From Amorphochlora amoebiformis (Eukaryota; Cercozoa; Chlorarachniophyceae), in contig BAAHQB010000062.1 in the NCBI GenBank assembly GCA_054601695.1, positions 62,001-126,000 on the forward strand: DNA of 64,000 bases. Direction: 5' to 3'. Under the pieces are notes generated by a model, which was not told the origin of the DNA, made no database searches, and worked only from the letters and a program-made list of their open reading frames with translations. A program made the position numbers and the translations under genes. Positions 46,971-64,000 of the stretch are shown piece after piece (position 1 is the first letter of the stretch; the number at the start of each line of letters is the position of its first letter).

Positions 46971-47637
46971 TATACTTGTATGGAATCTCGGTAAACCTGA
47001 CCGGATACAAATCAAACATTTGAAAGCTTTATATTGCCCTATACCAAACTCGCAAGTCCCTAACGTAGCCCCAATCTGCCTGGTAGGGACTCCAGTGATA
47101 GAATTCCGAGTTACTCGACTGAAGTCATACGGCATGCCAAACTTACCGTGACCTGGCCAGTTGCAACATGTATGATAACTACAGGCCACGAGACTGACAA
47201 CCTAGATTTTAGGCTGGTCTGCAGCAGTGCAATTCTTTTGAATTGATCAGTGTTCACATCAGCGAAAAGGTTATTCATTAGTATCATCACTAAGGTCGAA
47301 GCACCAACCACAAACGTATTATCGAATGGTGATTTTTTAATAGATCGTAAATACTAGAATCTTACCTTACGTATATCCTGTATATCAGGATCCGTCCAAG
47401 TAAAAGCTAGAACTAGGTTTACTTACAAGGTGATATCATGGTATGGTACGTACAGGTAATGATTTACTAGCTAGTGAACCAGAGATAGCCGGCATAGCCC
47501 GGATGACTCAAGTTGCGCAATTTTGCCATGATTGATCACTTCTCAGCGGTAACTTAGTCCGTGCTCGAGCTAAAGAGCTAGTCTCAAGCCCGACCTATCG
47601 ATCGCGATAACGGCCCTTTGTTTCGTCGTCTCAGTGA
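46971..47637. other. Convergent spacer between stress protein and aminopeptidase genes
   Basis: This is 667 nt of mostly unique sequence between two stop codons. I found no exon with borders in phase to either neighbour and no recognisable protein, RNA or element. It should contain both 3' UTRs. Confidence 0.6.
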
Positions 47638-63963
<16,326 letters not shown>

Positions 63964-64000
63964 CTATGTGTTCAGGATGATTAGAATGCCCTATGGTACC

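Noticed and set aside
46971-47340. Minus-strand open frames of 66-92 aa next to the stress-protein stop
   Set aside because: They show no recognisable motif, no in-phase splice partner and no link to the aminopeptidase C-terminus, which ends at 47638.

Overview
This window is nuclear DNA from an intron-rich eukaryote. Short blocks of unique sequence sit in a background of (TA)n microsatellite, and almost every unique block proves to be an exon (or a few) with GT..AG borders and an open frame that continues in phase into the next block. There are no bacterial operons, rRNA or tRNA genes, CRISPR arrays or transposon genes that I can see. The lineage is not fixed by the sequence. An E. coli PepN-type M1 aminopeptidase, a CorA/ALR-type channel and intronic TTAGGG-like islands suit a protist or alga, but that is inference.

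Five protein genes were rebuilt by hand splicing. (1) 281-14803 (+): a protein of about 998 aa in 48 exons, with a basic N-terminus, a Cys/His cluster and about 13 RCC1-type propeller repeats. (2) 16502-35659 (-): a CorA/ALR-family metal-ion transporter of about 528 aa in 30 exons, with the GMN signature between two C-terminal membrane helices. (3) 35969-43822 (-): an unrecognised protein of 291 aa in 13 exons, with a signal peptide and coiled-coil character. (4) 44021-46970 (+): a universal stress protein of 207 aa in 5 exons. (5) 47638-63963 (-): an M1 aminopeptidase; 835 aa in 36 exons lie in the window and the N-terminus is beyond the right edge. The spliced lengths of genes 1, 3, 4 and 5 are exact multiples of three, a strong internal check. 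Gene 2 closes in frame only if one of two alternative junctions is used.

Layout: genes 1 and 2 converge on a 1.7-kb spacer rich in CTAG and ACGT palindromes. Genes 3 and 2 are in tandem, with only 309 nt between the stop of 3 and the start of 2. Genes 3 and 4 diverge from a 198-bp microsatellite-free spacer. Genes 4 and 5 converge. The genes have no obvious shared pathway; this looks like ordinary chromosome with very unusual introns.

Introns make up most of the window. Besides (TA)n they hold degenerate TTAGGG islands (8.9-9.7, 41.9-42.0, 49.3-49.7 and 59.5-59.6 kb), a 30-bp imperfect-palindrome repeat (22.2-22.8 kb), an 18-bp minisatellite (32.6 kb), small tandem duplications, and long pyrimidine- or purine-rich tracts.
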